The notes under the pieces were generated by a model. The model saw only the letters and a program-made list of their open reading frames with translations. It was not told where the DNA came from and ran no database searches. A program made the position numbers and the translations under genes. 64,000 nt of DNA from Ruegeria sp. THAF57. GTDB lineage: Bacteria; Pseudomonadota; Alphaproteobacteria; Rhodobacterales; Rhodobacteraceae. The stretch is taken from assembly GCF_903914075.1 (NCBI RefSeq), contig NZ_CAIWNQ010000004.1, positions 1 through 64,000 of the forward strand, in the 5' to 3' direction. Shown here one piece after another: positions 8,370 through 18,187 of this stretch. Position 1 is the stretch's first letter. Each line of letters starts with the position of its first letter.

Positions 8370-9211
8370 TTGCTGCGTTGACAGCGGCGCAGGCCATGGT
8401 CGCTGCAACGGCGCGGCTTCGGGCGGCCGGGGTTGCTGATCCGGCGCGTGACGCCCGTGTGTTGTTGGCCCATGCCGCGCGAATCGAAGCCAGCCGTGTC
8501 ACATTGATCGCCCCTGAGGAGCTTTCGCCAGAAATCGCCGAACGGTACGACCAATTGATATCCTTGCGCGCCATTCGAGTGCCGGTCTCTCACCTGCTAG
8601 GGGAAAGGGAGTTTTATGGCCGCCGCTTTCGGGTCAGCGGCGATGTGTTGGACCCTCGACCGGAGACCGAGGCGCTGATCGAGGCGGCGTTGAGCGAACC
8701 TTTCGGTCATGTTCTGGACCTTGGGGTCGGGTCCGGGTGCATTTTGATAACCCTTTTAGCGGAAAGAACCAGCGCAACGGGGCTAGGTGTTGACCTAAGT
8801 GAGGCTGCTTGCCTGCAAGCCAGCGCGAACGCGGTTCAGCATCAGGTTCAAAACCGTGTCGAGATTATCAAGTCTGATTGGTTCGGGGACATTAACGATA
8901 AATTTGACCTGATTGTTTCCAATCCGCCGTATATTTCCCTGCCGGAAATGGCGGAATTGTCCCCCGAAGTACGTGAGCATGAACCGCGCATGGCACTGAC
9001 GGACGAAGGCGACGGCTTGGGAGCCTACCGTCGTATTGCTGCCGGTGTTCCTGATTTTCTGTTACCCGGCGGGCGCTTGCTGGTCGAAATTGGGCCGACG
9101 CAGGGCCTGAGCGTTTCTGCGCTGTTTGATGCTGCTGGATTGGTCGACATAAGGATAATTCCCGATTTGGATGGTCGCGACCGTGTTGTATTTGCCAGAA
9201 TGCCGCAGTGA
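8366..9211 (+). CDS. prmC: Release factor glutamine methyltransferase PrmC
   Basis: A 281-residue SAM-dependent enzyme that N5-methylates the GGQ glutamine of release factors. The N-terminal helical part (1-85) binds the release factor; the Rossmann part has D118-L-G-V-G-S-G124 for SAM and N186-P-P-Y189 for the amide group of the substrate. The start overlaps prfA (ATGA, 8366-8369), so both are made together. No anomalies seen. Confidence 0.96.
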   Translation: MIAALTAAQAMVAATARLRAAGVADPARDARVLLAHAARIEASRVTLIAPEELSPEIAERYDQLISLRAIRVPVSHLLGEREFYGRRFRVSGDVLDPRPETEALIEAALSEPFGHVLDLGVGSGCILITLLAERTSATGLGVDLSEAACLQASANAVQHQVQNRVEIIKSDWFGDINDKFDLIVSNPPYISLPEMAELSPEVREHEPRMALTDEGDGLGAYRRIAAGVPDFLLPGGRLLVEIGPTQGLSVSALFDAAGLVDIRIIPDLDGRDRVVFARMPQ

Positions 9212-9448
9212 ATCTGTGCGCTGAGGCTGAAATACGCCGATTGATGTAAAAAAGCTGCGAAATTTAGTACAAACCCCTTGTCTGCGCGCGCCGGACATGT
9301 TTACTCAGGATTAGTCAGCGAGGTTGACGCCGTTACAGCGCTCCCCTGACGCCAAGCCCAAAAAGTCGACATCGCGTCACAGCAAAAGCCTTTGAGCAGT
9401 GCAAGACGCGAAATGTTCGACATCGAATGACAAGGCTGACGAAAGTAG
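9212..9448. other. Intergenic region upstream of the DUF4167 gene
   Basis: These 237 bases between prmC and the DUF4167 gene hold no convincing frame, RNA gene or strong hairpin. They presumably contain the promoter of the DUF4167 gene. Confidence 0.4.
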
Positions 9449-10024
9449 ATGAGATCTTCCAAATCCCGCTCGCGGGCCAAGAATAACCGCAATCGTCCCT
9501 CTGGAGGCAACGTAGTAAACCGGGTTTTCGACAGCTCGGGCCCAGAGGGTAAAGTGCGTGGCACGCCCCAGCAGATCATTGACAAGTACAACCAGCTTGC
9601 CCGTGACGCGCAGTTGTCGAATGACCGCGTGGCCGCGGAAAACTTCCAGCAACACGCCGAGCACTACTTGCGTCTTCTAAGTGAAGCGCAACGCGAAATG
9701 GAAGCGCGCCGCGAAGAGCAGGAGCGGCAGAACCGCGAACGCCAGGCCGAACGTGATCGCGAACGCGCTGAGCGTCAGGAACGCGAAGCTGCGCGCCAAT
9801 CCGATCCGGCCGAAGCACCGCAGCCTGACGTGATGGATTTCACGCCCACAGCTGCTTCGCCTGAATCCGGTTTGGTGGAGACACCTGAAAATAAGGGCGC
9901 TGAAGGCGAAGCCGCCGAGAAGAAGGAAAAACCGCCGCGCCGTCCCCGTACGCGCAAGCCCAAGCCTGCGTCCTCAGAAGACGCATCGTCGGACAAAGGT
10001 GATGCGCCCGAGGCCGCCGAGTAA
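9449..10024 (+). CDS. DUF4167 domain protein
   Basis: A 191-residue protein with a basic N-terminus (MRSSKSRSRAKNNRNR) and the DUF4167 core (about 18-80, with VFDSSGPEGKVRGTPQQIIDKY and QHAEHYLRLL). A highly charged Arg/Glu helix follows (about 80-117), then a low-complexity Pro/Glu/Ala tail with lysine-rich segments. The composition suggests nucleic-acid or ribosome binding, but that is inference and no function is established to my knowledge. The family is typical of Alphaproteobacteria. It is monocistronic, followed by a strong terminator. Confidence 0.85.
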   Translation: MRSSKSRSRAKNNRNRPSGGNVVNRVFDSSGPEGKVRGTPQQIIDKYNQLARDAQLSNDRVAAENFQQHAEHYLRLLSEAQREMEARREEQERQNRERQAERDRERAERQEREAARQSDPAEAPQPDVMDFTPTAASPESGLVETPENKGAEGEAAEKKEKPPRRPRTRKPKPASSEDASSDKGDAPEAAE

Positions 10025-10047
10025 TCAAAGGCACACGAAACAACACA

Positions 10048-10077
10048 AAGCCCCGAGGTTCGACCCGGGGCTTTTTT
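10048..10077 (+). terminator. Rho-independent terminator after the DUF4167 gene
   Basis: AAGCCCCG (10048-10055) pairs with CGGGGCTT (10066-10073), with an inner GGT/ACC helix and a run of six T ending at 10077. It lies 23 bases after the stop and between convergent genes, so it may also serve rsmA from the other side. Confidence 0.92.
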
Positions 10078-10080
10078 GAT

Positions 10081-10923
10081 TCAACCGTTATCAACCTCGC
10101 GCGACAAGGCACAGAAGGCTTCGAGAGGCACCTGCTCGGCCCGTTCAGTTGGTTGAATCCCGGCCGCCAATAGCTTGTCTTCGATATTCGGGGCGACGCC
10201 CTTCAGCGATGCGCGCAGCATCTTGCGACGTTGGTTGAAGGCTGCGGCCACGACGCGGGATAGTGTGGCGGGGTTCGCAGGATAACGGGGTTCGGGCAGG
10301 GCGGTCAAATGGACCACGGCGCTTGAAACCTTGGGTGGAGGTGTAAACGCGCCGGGCGGCAGAGACATGGCGATGCGAGCCTCGGCGCGCCATTGCGCAA
10401 GGATGGCAAGGCGTCCGTAGGCTTTGCTGCCGGGCTGCGCCACGATCCGTTCGGCGACCTCACGCTGAAACATCAGGGTCAGGCTTTGCCAGAACGGGGG
10501 CCATTCGGGGGGGGTCAGCCACCGCACAAGAAGCTCAGTTCCGACGTTGTAGGGCAGGTTGGCTGCAACGCGGATTGGTGGCGTAAGATGAGCCAGTGGG
10601 TCAATCTCGAGCGCGTCCCCGTTGATGACGTCCAAACGGTCGCGATATGCGGCAGCGATGTCGTTCAGGGCCGCAATACAGCGGGTGTCTTTCTCGACCG
10701 CGACCACTTTTCGCGCGCCCTCGGACAGCAAACCCCGAGTCAGACCTCCGGGGCCAGGGCCGATTTCCAGCACATCGCACGCGGACAGATCTCCGGCCTG
10801 TCGCGCAATCTTGGCGGTCAGGTTCAGGTCCAGCAGGAAGTTCTGGCCCAGCGACTTTCGCGCTGAAAGCTGGTGGGTTGCGATGACCTCGCGCAGAGGG
10901 GGAAGATTGTCGATAGCGCTCAT
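10081..10923 (-). CDS. rsmA: 16S rRNA A1518/A1519 dimethyltransferase RsmA (KsgA)
   Basis: A 280-residue enzyme that dimethylates two adjacent adenines in the 3' end loop of 16S rRNA late in 30S assembly. Motifs: [10 protein letters not shown] (24-33), the SAM site V51-L-E-I-G-P-G-P-G-G60, and the catalytic N121-L-P-Y-N-V-G-T128. The C-terminal helical domain has [14 protein letters not shown]. It is the last gene of the lptG-lptD-surA-pdxA-rsmA set, an order also known in enterobacteria. It is separated from pdxA by 84 bases that contain a copy of the repeated gene-end element. Confidence 0.96.
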   Translation of the reverse strand: MSAIDNLPPLREVIATHQLSARKSLGQNFLLDLNLTAKIARQAGDLSACDVLEIGPGPGGLTRGLLSEGARKVVAVEKDTRCIAALNDIAAAYRDRLDVINGDALEIDPLAHLTPPIRVAANLPYNVGTELLVRWLTPPEWPPFWQSLTLMFQREVAERIVAQPGSKAYGRLAILAQWRAEARIAMSLPPGAFTPPPKVSSAVVHLTALPEPRYPANPATLSRVVAAAFNQRRKMLRASLKGVAPNIEDKLLAAGIQPTERAEQVPLEAFCALSREVDNG

Positions 10924-10972
10924 TATCAGATTACCGTGGCGCAGGAGGGATTGCGTGCGCCAGAGATTTTTT

Positions 10973-11006
10973 GCCTCCGGCGGGGATATTTTCAGCCAGG
11001 TGAAGG
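10973..11006 (+). repeat. Gene-end repeat element, copy A
   Basis: GCCTCCGGC (10973-10981) is followed by GGGGATATTTTCAGCCAG and GTGAAGG. It differs from the other four copies in having AGGTGAAG instead of AGATGAAG. It lies between pdxA and rsmA, oriented against both genes. No clear flanking hairpin is present here, but a run of T (10967-10972) precedes the unit. Confidence 0.75.
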
Positions 11007-11007
11007 A

Positions 11008-11973
11008 TCAAGAGCTTTTTGCCATGCGGTGGGCGAGTTTCAAAGCTTCGATCAGGCTGGATGGGTTTGCGATACCTTGCCCTGCGATATCAAGGGCGGT
11101 GCCGTGGTCGGGCGATGTGCGTATGAAAGGCAGGCCGAGCGTCACGTTTACGCCGCGGTCGAAATCCAGCGTTTTGATCGGGATCAGCGCCTGATCATGA
11201 TACATTGCAACGGCTGCGTCATAACGGGCGCGGGCTGCGGCATGAAACATAGTGTCCGCAGGGTGTGGGCCGCTGACAGTGTAGTCTTCCGAAGGAAGCG
11301 CAGAAATCAGCGGGCCGATCCAGTCCAGCTCTTCAAGCCCCATCTTACCGCCTTCCCCCGCATGAGGGTTCAGCCCGGCAATGGCGATGCGGGGGTGAGC
11401 AATCCCGAATTGCTTTCGCAGCCCTTCGGCTGTGATGTCGATCGTGTCGCGCAACAGGGCTGGCGTGAGTTCGGACGGGACGCGGGACAGGGGAATATGG
11501 ATCGTGGCAGGCACCACGCGCAACTTGTCACTGGCCAACATCATTACAACGCGTGTGCGTCCGGCCAGCGCTGCAAGAAACTCGGTATGGCCAGGATAGG
11601 CGAACCCGGCACCGTCAATCAGCGCTTTCTTGTGGATCGGCGCGGTGCAAAGGGCCGATGCCGCCCCTGACTGAACCAGTGACACGCCGCGCTTAATCGC
11701 ATCTATGACGCCGGGCGAATTTGCGGCTGAGGGCGTACCGGGGCGATTGGGTTCGGGGAAGTCCAGTTGCAGAACAGGCATAGCCGAGGCGCTGATACGA
11801 AGGGCCTCTGCCGGGTCGCTGATTTGATGCACCGGAGTTCCCTGAGGAACATGCGCCGCGTCCCCGATATAGAAAAACGGGCAGGTATCTCGTAGTTCTG
11901 CCCATGCTTTTACCGCGATCTCTGGGCCTATACCGGCGGGGTCGCCGCAGCTGAGCGCGATCGGGGCGATCAT
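11008..11973 (-). CDS. pdxA: 4-hydroxythreonine-4-phosphate dehydrogenase PdxA
   Basis: A 321-residue NAD-dependent enzyme of pyridoxal 5'-phosphate synthesis (DXP-dependent route), which oxidises and decarboxylates 4-phosphohydroxy-threonine. Family motifs: SCGDPAGIGPEIA (8-20), the metal and substrate piece YPGHTEFLAALAG, and GLNPHAGEGGKMG; near the end, MYHDQALIPIKTLDF and GLPFIRTSPDHGTA. ATG at 11973 overlaps the surA stop (ATGA). Length is normal for the family. Confidence 0.95.
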   Translation of the reverse strand: MIAPIALSCGDPAGIGPEIAVKAWAELRDTCPFFYIGDAAHVPQGTPVHQISDPAEALRISASAMPVLQLDFPEPNRPGTPSAANSPGVIDAIKRGVSLVQSGAASALCTAPIHKKALIDGAGFAYPGHTEFLAALAGRTRVVMMLASDKLRVVPATIHIPLSRVPSELTPALLRDTIDITAEGLRKQFGIAHPRIAIAGLNPHAGEGGKMGLEELDWIGPLISALPSEDYTVSGPHPADTMFHAAARARYDAAVAMYHDQALIPIKTLDFDRGVNVTLGLPFIRTSPDHGTALDIAGQGIANPSSLIEALKLAHRMAKSS

Positions 11974-13223
11974 TGCTCGATGATCGTTGCGTCCGCGCGT
12001 AGCTGCTCTAGCAGGCTTTCGGAAAAGGCCTGCAGCCGCTGCTGCGTCAGCGCATTGGCCACATCAACGCGTGAGGTTTCTTCGCCACGGTCTAGCGTCC
12101 GGGTGCACAACATCAGGAAACGGAGGGTTTGGCCGTTGTTGGCAGTCAGATTCGTCGAAACCTCGTTAAGATCCAGCTTGGCCAGTTCCAGTGCGACGTC
12201 CCGCGGAATTTCCGAGGGGCTGGCTTCGATCCGTTGCAGAACCTCAGCCGGTTGGTCTTGTGCAATTCCATAGAGGTCATCGCAGGTGTCAATCTCTTCC
12301 CGCAATTTGGCGGCACGCGCCAAGGTATCCGCGCTGCGACCGCCGGGAAGGTTGTAGATGGCATAGTCGATTTTGGAATAACGCGGCGCGCCAGACGCGA
12401 CCTCGCGCAGGCCGCGCATCTGGAATAGCGCGATGGCGTTCGGCAGGTTGATGGGCTGCGTAATGTCCCCATTCTTGAGGCCAAGGATAACCGGCTGCAA
12501 GGCAGGGGGCAGATCGGTCAGGTTCAGCCATTCCAACCGACCGCCATTGTCCCGTGTGCCAGCGGCGGAATATTGAGTGGCTGCTGCTGAAAAGGCATCA
12601 AACCCTTCCAATTGCGCGATCTCTTCGGCCAACAACTCGGCCTGGGCGATGGTCTGCTGATTGACCGGAATGATGATCTCGGACATCAGTACCTGCAATC
12701 CACCGCCACCGGCTTGTCCCAGCGCCCGGTTGATTTCATCCTCGGACGGGCGCGCCTGCGACAGGAAACGGGCGCTGACATAGTCGCGCCACGAAAGCTG
12801 GTCTGCGACAAAATCCCTGACGGTTTCTTGGGACACACCCGCATCGGCAAGAAGTTGCAGGAATTGATCCGTCGACAACCGCCCGCGCGCAGCGAACTCG
12901 TCAATGCCGACCTGAACATCCTCTGGGTTGATTTCGATTCCCGCCTCTCGCATGGCTTGCTTGCGCAGACGGTCGTCGATCAGGGCATCGCGTACCTCGT
13001 CCTCGGAGGCTCCGGGGGCACCCAGAGCTAAAAGGAATTGCAGGCGCTGGTCCAGTTCATACCAGGTGACAATATCCTGATTAACCTTGATCGCAGGCGA
13101 GAACGGGCTTTGGGCTTGCGCTTCCATGGGCGCAAGACTCAATACCGCAACGGCCAGTGCCTGAGCCACCGAGGGCAGCCAACCGGAACGAACGAAACTG
13201 GAGAAACGTGAAATCAACTGCAT
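11970..13223 (-). CDS. surA: Periplasmic chaperone / peptidyl-prolyl isomerase SurA
   Basis: A 417-residue SurA-type protein, which escorts outer-membrane barrel proteins across the periplasm. It has an N-terminal signal region (about 1-37, ending ALAVAVLSLAPMEAQA), a SurA N-domain with DEVRDALIDDRLRKQAMREAGI, and one parvulin-like domain (about 175-275). The C-terminal segment returns to the chaperone core. E. coli SurA has two parvulin domains, so this is the shorter alphaproteobacterial layout. Its first 10 bases overlap the end of lptD, one of the barrels SurA serves. Confidence 0.9.
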   Translation of the reverse strand: MQLISRFSSFVRSGWLPSVAQALAVAVLSLAPMEAQAQSPFSPAIKVNQDIVTWYELDQRLQFLLALGAPGASEDEVRDALIDDRLRKQAMREAGIEINPEDVQVGIDEFAARGRLSTDQFLQLLADAGVSQETVRDFVADQLSWRDYVSARFLSQARPSEDEINRALGQAGGGGLQVLMSEIIIPVNQQTIAQAELLAEEIAQLEGFDAFSAAATQYSAAGTRDNGGRLEWLNLTDLPPALQPVILGLKNGDITQPINLPNAIALFQMRGLREVASGAPRYSKIDYAIYNLPGGRSADTLARAAKLREEIDTCDDLYGIAQDQPAEVLQRIEASPSEIPRDVALELAKLDLNEVSTNLTANNGQTLRFLMLCTRTLDRGEETSRVDVANALTQQRLQAFSESLLEQLRADATIIEQ

Positions 13224-15376
13224 CTTCTCTTGAACTGTTGTCCGCCACCTTCAACAGAATATCCTGTCAGGGCTACGGTAAAGCCGAATTCTGTCGAAGG
13301 CTCAATACTCGAAGACGAGGTAAATCGTCTACTCACGATCATATTTGCCTGTACACATTCGTTTTGGTAGGTCACGCCCAACCCATAACGGATCGGTTCG
13401 GACTCGGCGAGGTCATAGCGGGCGAATGCACGGGTCAGCCAGTTTTGGTCGATACGGTAACGACCATTGACGCGAACTTCCGAGATTTCGTCTTCCGCGT
13501 TTTCTGCTGGATCGGGTTCCTGCCAGACATAGGTACCCGACAGGCTGGTTGTTTCTTGGCTCCAGGCGGCGCGCAATTCTCCCTTGGCGAAACTGAAGTC
13601 ACCGTTGAGCAATCCGCGCCCTGCCAAAGACCAGCCATTGGCCGTTTCCAACTGACCAGCGATCAACAGGTCTGATGTCGTTCCCTGCAAACCCGAGGTT
13701 ACGTTGAATTCAGGGTCGGCATCCGCGCGAAAGACCTGACCAACCGTTGCCAGTGCGCGCCACCCCCTTGCCCCGTAGCGGGCCCAGTTTATGCCGACCA
13801 CTCCGGTTGCGCCGTCTTCCCGGCGGTCGGGGGCCGGAAATCGAGAAAGGGACAAAAGGTTGCCTTGATCGAATTCCTGAAACGTACTTTCGTCGATCGG
13901 CACGTCATTGGTTGAAACATGGGTCCAGCCGACTTGTGCGATCGGCTCAAGGACTTGGGTCGCACCCGACTTTTCCCGCCGTGACATCGGGTAGCGCAGC
14001 GTCAGCGCCGCGCGTGGTGTGGTGCGGGTAACTTGACTGGGGAACCCGCTGTCATGACGAATATTGAATGTATCGACAGACGCGCCCAACCTGGCGTCCG
14101 CGCGCAGGCCCGTGGTGAATATCCAACTGCGAATCCATTCGGCATCGAAAGTTGCACGCGCGACATCACGGCCCGCGATGTCTTCGTCGCTAGTACGTTC
14201 ATGCGCGTGTGCGATAAAGCCCAGCCGAACCTCGCCACCCACTGCGGTCGGGAAGTGGCGTTTCTGATAGTACAGATCGAACACGCGCGACGGGATTTCA
14301 TCCTGATCTTCGCTGTCGCGCAAAGTCTGGTAGTGGATGAAGCTGGTGCGGAAAGCCGTATCCCGTTTGATCCGCTCCAGCGCGACCTCGCTGCGCAATC
14401 GGTCGAAATCGGGCAGGCCGTAGTCGGCCAAATACGCATCGTCAGACGTTGTCTTCAGGTCAAAGGTGAACCGATAGCCATCCTTCAGGTTGAATGCGCC
14501 ATCCGCAAAAAGATACCCGCGCTGCTCGTCTGGTTGCAGGTCATCTTTGGTATAGGCGCCCAAGATGCGGATACGTCCACGTTTGAACGCCTGACGATAC
14601 CGGAAGCCCAGCGTTTTGGTCTTGGACGATACATATGGCGTCAGCGTCAGGTCCTTGTGGTCACCCAACTTGAAGAAATACGGCACCTGCAGGCCTGTGC
14701 CCAGTTGCGACGTGGTTCGGACCGAGGGGACAAGAAAGCCCGTCGCGCGGTCCAGTGTGGGATCGGGAAGGCGCAGGTATGGAAAATAGAAAACCGGAAA
14801 GTCCAGAATTCTGAATTGCGCGCCCTCAAAATATAGCTGCCGTTCCAGTTGGTCATGGGTGACTTTGCGTGCACGAATCTGCCATATCGGAGGTTTCCCG
14901 TTGGCGCAGACGTGGCACGAGGTGGCCGAGACCTTACTGAATTGCGTATAACGCCCAGCCGCACGCTTGGCCTGGACCGATGCGATCTGGACTTGCTGCT
15001 GGAATACCATTCTAGCGCCGATGAGCAGGCCATTTTGGATGCCGCTGTCCAATTCCGCTGAATCCGCCAGCAGAGTTGTTGCGCCGCCCTGATCAATGCG
15101 GACCGGACCCTCAAGCAAAAGTTCGCCGCTGTCACGGTCATAGGTAATCCGTTGCGCAGTAACCTTGATGTCGCCTTGAAACGCTTCGACGTTGCCCTCG
15201 GCGACAAGCACTCTTTGCGGCGTAATGAAAATCCGATCTGCAACCAGAAGGGCTGGTTCTTCCTCTTGCGGCGTGCTTTGTGGCGGGCTGCCAGCGGGCT
15301 GATTTTGGGCGCCCGCGCCCAGCGGCACGGCCAACGCCAGAGCGCCGGACAAAAACAGGCAGGAGAGAAGCCGCAT
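13214..15376 (-). CDS. lptD: LPS-assembly protein LptD
   Basis: A 720-residue outer-membrane protein that inserts lipopolysaccharide into the outer leaflet together with LptE. A signal peptide (MRLLSCLFLSGALALAVPLGAGA) is followed by the N-terminal LptA-like beta-jellyroll (ADRIFITPQRVLVAEGNVEAFQGD onward), a CHVC pair, and a long beta-barrel with many short aromatic strands. Two more Cys, in NECVQA and at the end (KRRCS), could form disulfides. The ATG at 15376 overlaps the lptG stop (TGATG), which fits a coupled start; a longer frame to 15442 lacks support. Confidence 0.93.
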   Translation of the reverse strand: MRLLSCLFLSGALALAVPLGAGAQNQPAGSPPQSTPQEEEPALLVADRIFITPQRVLVAEGNVEAFQGDIKVTAQRITYDRDSGELLLEGPVRIDQGGATTLLADSAELDSGIQNGLLIGARMVFQQQVQIASVQAKRAAGRYTQFSKVSATSCHVCANGKPPIWQIRARKVTHDQLERQLYFEGAQFRILDFPVFYFPYLRLPDPTLDRATGFLVPSVRTTSQLGTGLQVPYFFKLGDHKDLTLTPYVSSKTKTLGFRYRQAFKRGRIRILGAYTKDDLQPDEQRGYLFADGAFNLKDGYRFTFDLKTTSDDAYLADYGLPDFDRLRSEVALERIKRDTAFRTSFIHYQTLRDSEDQDEIPSRVFDLYYQKRHFPTAVGGEVRLGFIAHAHERTSDEDIAGRDVARATFDAEWIRSWIFTTGLRADARLGASVDTFNIRHDSGFPSQVTRTTPRAALTLRYPMSRREKSGATQVLEPIAQVGWTHVSTNDVPIDESTFQEFDQGNLLSLSRFPAPDRREDGATGVVGINWARYGARGWRALATVGQVFRADADPEFNVTSGLQGTTSDLLIAGQLETANGWSLAGRGLLNGDFSFAKGELRAAWSQETTSLSGTYVWQEPDPAENAEDEISEVRVNGRYRIDQNWLTRAFARYDLAESEPIRYGLGVTYQNECVQANMIVSRRFTSSSSIEPSTEFGFTVALTGYSVEGGGQQFKRRCS

Positions 15377-16476
15377 CAGCCGTCCTCCGCGTGCAGCAAA
15401 AGGCCGAGGGACAGCAAGATGGCTGCGAAGGGCGGTGCCCACGCCGCGACAAAGATAGGCAATTGTCCGTTTTCCCCCAGAATTTGGGCAAAGTTGCGCA
15501 CGAAGTAGATGCCGAAACCCAAAAGTACCGCAGACAGGACCGCGATCCCGGTCCCGCCAAAGCGGACGTGACGCATGGTGAACGCTGCTCCGATCAGGAC
15601 CATCGACACCAGAAAGATCGGTCGCGCGAGCTGCACTTGCAGCCAGACTTCGTATTGCTTGGTGGAAAACCCGGCTTCGCTAAGGTCACGAATAAGCTGT
15701 GGCAGATCGTAGACCGAAACAGCCCCTTGCCGCCCAAGTGTGTCCAAAATGCGCTCGCGCGTCAGTGATGTCGGGATTTCAAGCGTCGAATGCTCGACCG
15801 CGTTGGTTTCCGGGTTGATGCCCTGATCCAAGGACCAGACTTTGGCGTCGGACAAAGTCCACTTGCCGTCGTCGAGGACAGCGCTGTCAGCGGCAATCTG
15901 TTGCGTCGGCGTACCGTCCTGCGAAAATGCGATGACCGTCACTTCGTTCAGCTTCAGCGTATCGCCATTTGACGTGCCCCGCGCGTGGATCACAGACTGG
16001 CCGTTTTGTGAGCCTTGCCGCAGCCACATGCCTTCGCCGCTGATCGAAAAGGCTGACCCGCCGTTGTTGCGATACGAGTCAGACAGTCTTGTGTACTCCT
16101 CGGACGTGGCTGCTGAAATCGGGTTCAGCAGGGCAACGGCAGCCGCCCCGATCGCCAGGGCCAATACAGCAGGGGCCAGCAGCGCCCGAATACCCGACCG
16201 GCCAATGGCTCGGGTCACGACCAGTTCAGAGCTGCGCGCAAGGCCGACGAACAGCGCGATTGTCGAAAGAATCACCAGCAAAGGCAGCATTTCACTGATG
16301 GCTGCTGGCGTATTCAGTAACGTCAGATGCAGAAGTTGGCCAAAGGACAGGTCAACCTCGTCAAAGCGCCGCACCTGCTCAATCAGGTCGATTAGAATCA
16401 ACAGTGTCAGGAAGATGCCGCCGATAACCAGAAAGCTTTGGATGAACCGGCGGGCAAAATAGCGGTCAAGGATCAC
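15376..16476 (-). CDS. lptG: LPS export permease LptG
   Basis: A 366-residue inner-membrane subunit of the LptB2FG transporter that extracts LPS from the inner membrane. It begins VILDRYFARRFIQSFLVIGG, has about six membrane helices split by a periplasmic beta-jellyroll (about 130-265, with GEGMWLRQG and SVIHARG), and ends in two or three helices. The N-terminus and WLRQG motif identify LptG rather than LptF. The start is GTG at 16474-16476. LptG normally needs LptF, whose gene usually precedes it here; it is absent. Confidence 0.92.
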   Translation of the reverse strand: MILDRYFARRFIQSFLVIGGIFLTLLILIDLIEQVRRFDEVDLSFGQLLHLTLLNTPAAISEMLPLLVILSTIALFVGLARSSELVVTRAIGRSGIRALLAPAVLALAIGAAAVALLNPISAATSEEYTRLSDSYRNNGGSAFSISGEGMWLRQGSQNGQSVIHARGTSNGDTLKLNEVTVIAFSQDGTPTQQIAADSAVLDDGKWTLSDAKVWSLDQGINPETNAVEHSTLEIPTSLTRERILDTLGRQGAVSVYDLPQLIRDLSEAGFSTKQYEVWLQVQLARPIFLVSMVLIGAAFTMRHVRFGGTGIAVLSAVLLGFGIYFVRNFAQILGENGQLPIFVAAWAPPFAAILLSLGLLLHAEDG

Positions 16477-16716
16477 GGGCGAAACCCCGCACGGGTTGGG
16501 CGCAAGGCGGGCACTGTCAGGTTCAAGCAGGAATCATTAAAGCATGCGCCACGAAGCGATGGCTTATGCCTGCCCTGTCTTGCCACTGTACTCTCCCCCG
16601 ATCTTGCCGGAATTTTTTCGGGACTGTACTGCAATTGCCGGTCGGGGAAAACTGCTATCTGGTCAATAGCGCCAGTGCGGGCTAGGTCTTGGGGAACAGA
16701 TTTTCAGGAGTTCGCA
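16477..16716. other. Divergent intergenic region lptG / pepA where lptF is expected
   Basis: Only 240 bases separate lptG and pepA. In enterobacteria and many other proteobacteria the block is lptG-lptF facing pepA-holC. This gap is far too short for lptF (about 370 codons). On the minus strand the frame that would couple to lptG stays open for about 70 codons and ends in TGA overlapping the lptG GTG (GTGA), but its translation shows no membrane helix. The pepA ribosome site CAGGAG is at 16705-16710. Confidence 0.6.
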
Positions 16717-18183
16717 ATGAGCAGTCTAATCCCGATCCAGTTTCAGGCTATTGACGTCGACGCAATGACGCAGGCTGAAGGCCGCGTTGTCATCATCATA
16801 TCGCCGGACGGCAAGATGAGCCCCGCCGTTCGCCGCGCGAACCGTCTGACCCGTGGCACCGTGGCGCGTCTGGTTGAAAGCGACCGCTTTGCAAAGGTTA
16901 AGTCAGGGGATGTGCTGTCGCTTGCATGGCCAACCGGCATGGCGGCCGAGGCGCTGGACATTCTGGTTCTGTCGCGCCGTCCGGACGCGGCCGAGGCACG
17001 CAAGGCCGGCGCAAAGCTGGCGAAACTGGCCGACAACCGGGATGTGCTTGTGATGGCCGGTAATCAGGTTAGGTCCGAAGAACTGGCGCTTGGGATCGCT
17101 CTGCGCAGTTACGATTTCGATGCGCACAAGTCGAAAGAATCCGAACGCACCGCCAATGTCACGATCAGCCACCAAAAACCGGATGAGGTTGAGGCTGCGT
17201 TTGCACCGCTCTACGCCATTGCGGACGGGGTGCGGATGACGCGCGATCTGACCAACGAACCGGCCAATGTTCTGACCACGACCGAATTTGCCGACCGTCT
17301 GGCCGAGATGAAAGACCTTGGTCTTGAGGTTGAAGTACTGGAAGAAGACAAGCTGGCCGAACTGGGGATGCGCACGCTGCTAAGCGTCGGGCAGGGCTCG
17401 GTTAGCCCGTCCAAGGTTGTGGTGATGCAGTGGAACGGCGGCAATAAAGGTGACGCACCGCTTGCCCTTGTCGGTAAGGGGGTTGTGTTCGACACGGGCG
17501 GCATTTCACTGAAGCCCGCCGGTGGCATGGAAGATATGACCATGGATATGGGCGGTGCGGGTGTCGTCGCTGGCACAATGCGCGCGCTGGCCAAACGCAA
17601 GGCCAAGGCCAATGTGGTCGGGCTAGTGGGGTTGGTCGAGAACATGCCCTCGGGCAACGCAACGCGCCCGGGCGATGTGGTCAAGTCGATGAAAGGTGAC
17701 ACGGTCGAGATCATCAACACAGATGCCGAAGGCCGTTTGGTCCTGTGCGACGTTATGTGGTACGCGCAAGAGCGGTTCAGCCCCGTGGGCATGGTTGATC
17801 TGGCGACGCTGACGGGTGCGATTATCATCGGGTTGGGTCATGAAAACGCAGGGGTGTTTTCGAACAACGACACGTTCTGCAACGCCTTCCTGAAAGCGGC
17901 TGGGGCAGAGGACGAGGGTGCCTGGCGGATGCCATTGGGCAAGGCCTATGACGACCTGCTGAAATCGCGCATCGCCGATGTGAAGAACGTGGGCGGACGG
18001 CCTGCGGGCTCGATAACAGCGGCGCAGTTCCTTCAGCGTTTCGTGAAAGAGGAAACCCCTTGGATTCACCTTGATATCGCCGGCGTCGCCTCGGTCGCGG
18101 CCGAGACATCCTATGCGCCGAAAGGTGCAACCGGGTGGGGTGTGCGCGCACTGAGCCGATTTGTGCAGGACAATTTCGAGTAA
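16717..18183 (+). CDS. pepA: Leucyl aminopeptidase PepA
   Basis: A 488-residue M17 two-zinc aminopeptidase that removes N-terminal residues from peptides; some relatives also bind DNA. The N-terminal macro-like domain covers about 1-160. In the catalytic domain, GKGVVFDTGGISLKP carries the first zinc and lysine site and INTDAEGRLVL is the family signature; KNVGGRPAGSITAA follows. The ATG at 16717 has CAGGAG nearby; the longer open frame has no good start. It is followed after 4 bases by holC, the common pepA-holC pair. Confidence 0.95.
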   Translation: MSSLIPIQFQAIDVDAMTQAEGRVVIIISPDGKMSPAVRRANRLTRGTVARLVESDRFAKVKSGDVLSLAWPTGMAAEALDILVLSRRPDAAEARKAGAKLAKLADNRDVLVMAGNQVRSEELALGIALRSYDFDAHKSKESERTANVTISHQKPDEVEAAFAPLYAIADGVRMTRDLTNEPANVLTTTEFADRLAEMKDLGLEVEVLEEDKLAELGMRTLLSVGQGSVSPSKVVVMQWNGGNKGDAPLALVGKGVVFDTGGISLKPAGGMEDMTMDMGGAGVVAGTMRALAKRKAKANVVGLVGLVENMPSGNATRPGDVVKSMKGDTVEIINTDAEGRLVLCDVMWYAQERFSPVGMVDLATLTGAIIIGLGHENAGVFSNNDTFCNAFLKAAGAEDEGAWRMPLGKAYDDLLKSRIADVKNVGGRPAGSITAAQFLQRFVKEETPWIHLDIAGVASVAAETSYAPKGATGWGVRALSRFVQDNFE

Positions 18184-18187
18184 GTCC

